A program made the position numbers and the translations under genes. 39,307 nt of DNA from Prorocentrum cordatum (lineage: Eukaryota > Sar > Dinophyceae > Prorocentrales > Prorocentraceae): assembly GCA_963575745.1 (NCBI GenBank), contig CAUYUJ010002698.1:47517-86823 (forward strand), given 5' to 3'. The notes beneath the pieces are model-generated. The model saw nothing but the letters and a program-made list of their open reading frames with translations, made no database searches and was not told the origin of the DNA. Shown here piece by piece: positions 39,248 to 39,307 of the stretch. Within the stretch, counting starts at the first letter, position 1; each line of letters begins with the position of its first letter.

Positions 39248-39307
39248 CCCTCCTCCTCCTCCTCCGCCTCCTCCTCCTCCTCCGCCTCCTCCTCCTCCTC
39301 CTCCTCC
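39248..39307. repeat. (TCC)n microsatellite at the right edge
   Basis: CTCCTCCTCCGCC units run off the end of the window. Confidence 0.95.

Overview
The window looks like nuclear DNA of a dinoflagellate, and nearly all of it is mobile-element and repeat sequence. The reasons are: a tyrosine-recombinase (YR) retrotransposon whose gag, polymerase and methyltransferase-like proteins are of a kind I recall as typical of dinoflagellate genomes; a START-like gene whose best-fitting intron has GA-AG ends, a non-canonical donor known from dinoflagellates; and high GC content with abundant microsatellites and minisatellites. I cannot name the species. No rRNA, tRNA, CRISPR array or bacterial-type operon was seen.

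Layout. 1-4906: a decayed Helitron (Rep plus PIF1-type helicase) that enters from the left edge and is broken by a nonsense codon, an insert and a frameshift. 5165-7330: fragments of unrecognised coding sequence, then a 200-bp CT microsatellite. 7.9-11.7 kb: repeats, including a 0.95-kb dispersed repeat (copy A), a 421-bp tandem duplication and a 42-bp x 8 array. 12.1-14.85 kb: exons of a START-like lipid-binding-type gene, with a 542-bp intron that holds a 252-bp terminal-inverted-repeat element. 13.2-17.1 kb: polypurine/polypyrimidine tracts, TA tracts and GC-rich minisatellites. 17086-23614: a structurally complete YR retrotransposon. 23.6-26.7 kb: ATG and ATGG microsatellites, a 1.2-kb inverted-repeat (foldback) structure and degenerate repeats. 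27-34.5 kb: a CpG-rich block holding a second, much more decayed Helitron (30489-33120). 35-39.3 kb: diffuse CCTAGG-type repeats, copies B and C of the 0.95-kb repeat in tandem, a 12-bp minisatellite and a short foldback element.

The most interesting unit is the YR retrotransposon. It has textbook split direct repeats (A1 - coding region - B1 - A2 - B2; A = 117 bp, B = 95 bp, both pairs identical). It encodes gag, reverse transcriptase/RNase H, a tyrosine recombinase and, downstream of the recombinase, a domain with C5-cytosine-methyltransferase motifs. These parts lie in alternating reading frames. The expected recombination core (ATGA) can be read from the repeat junctions, and the element sits at the edge of an ATG microsatellite. 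The repeats are pristine, but the polymerase motif C reads YVGN, so this copy is probably young but not autonomous.
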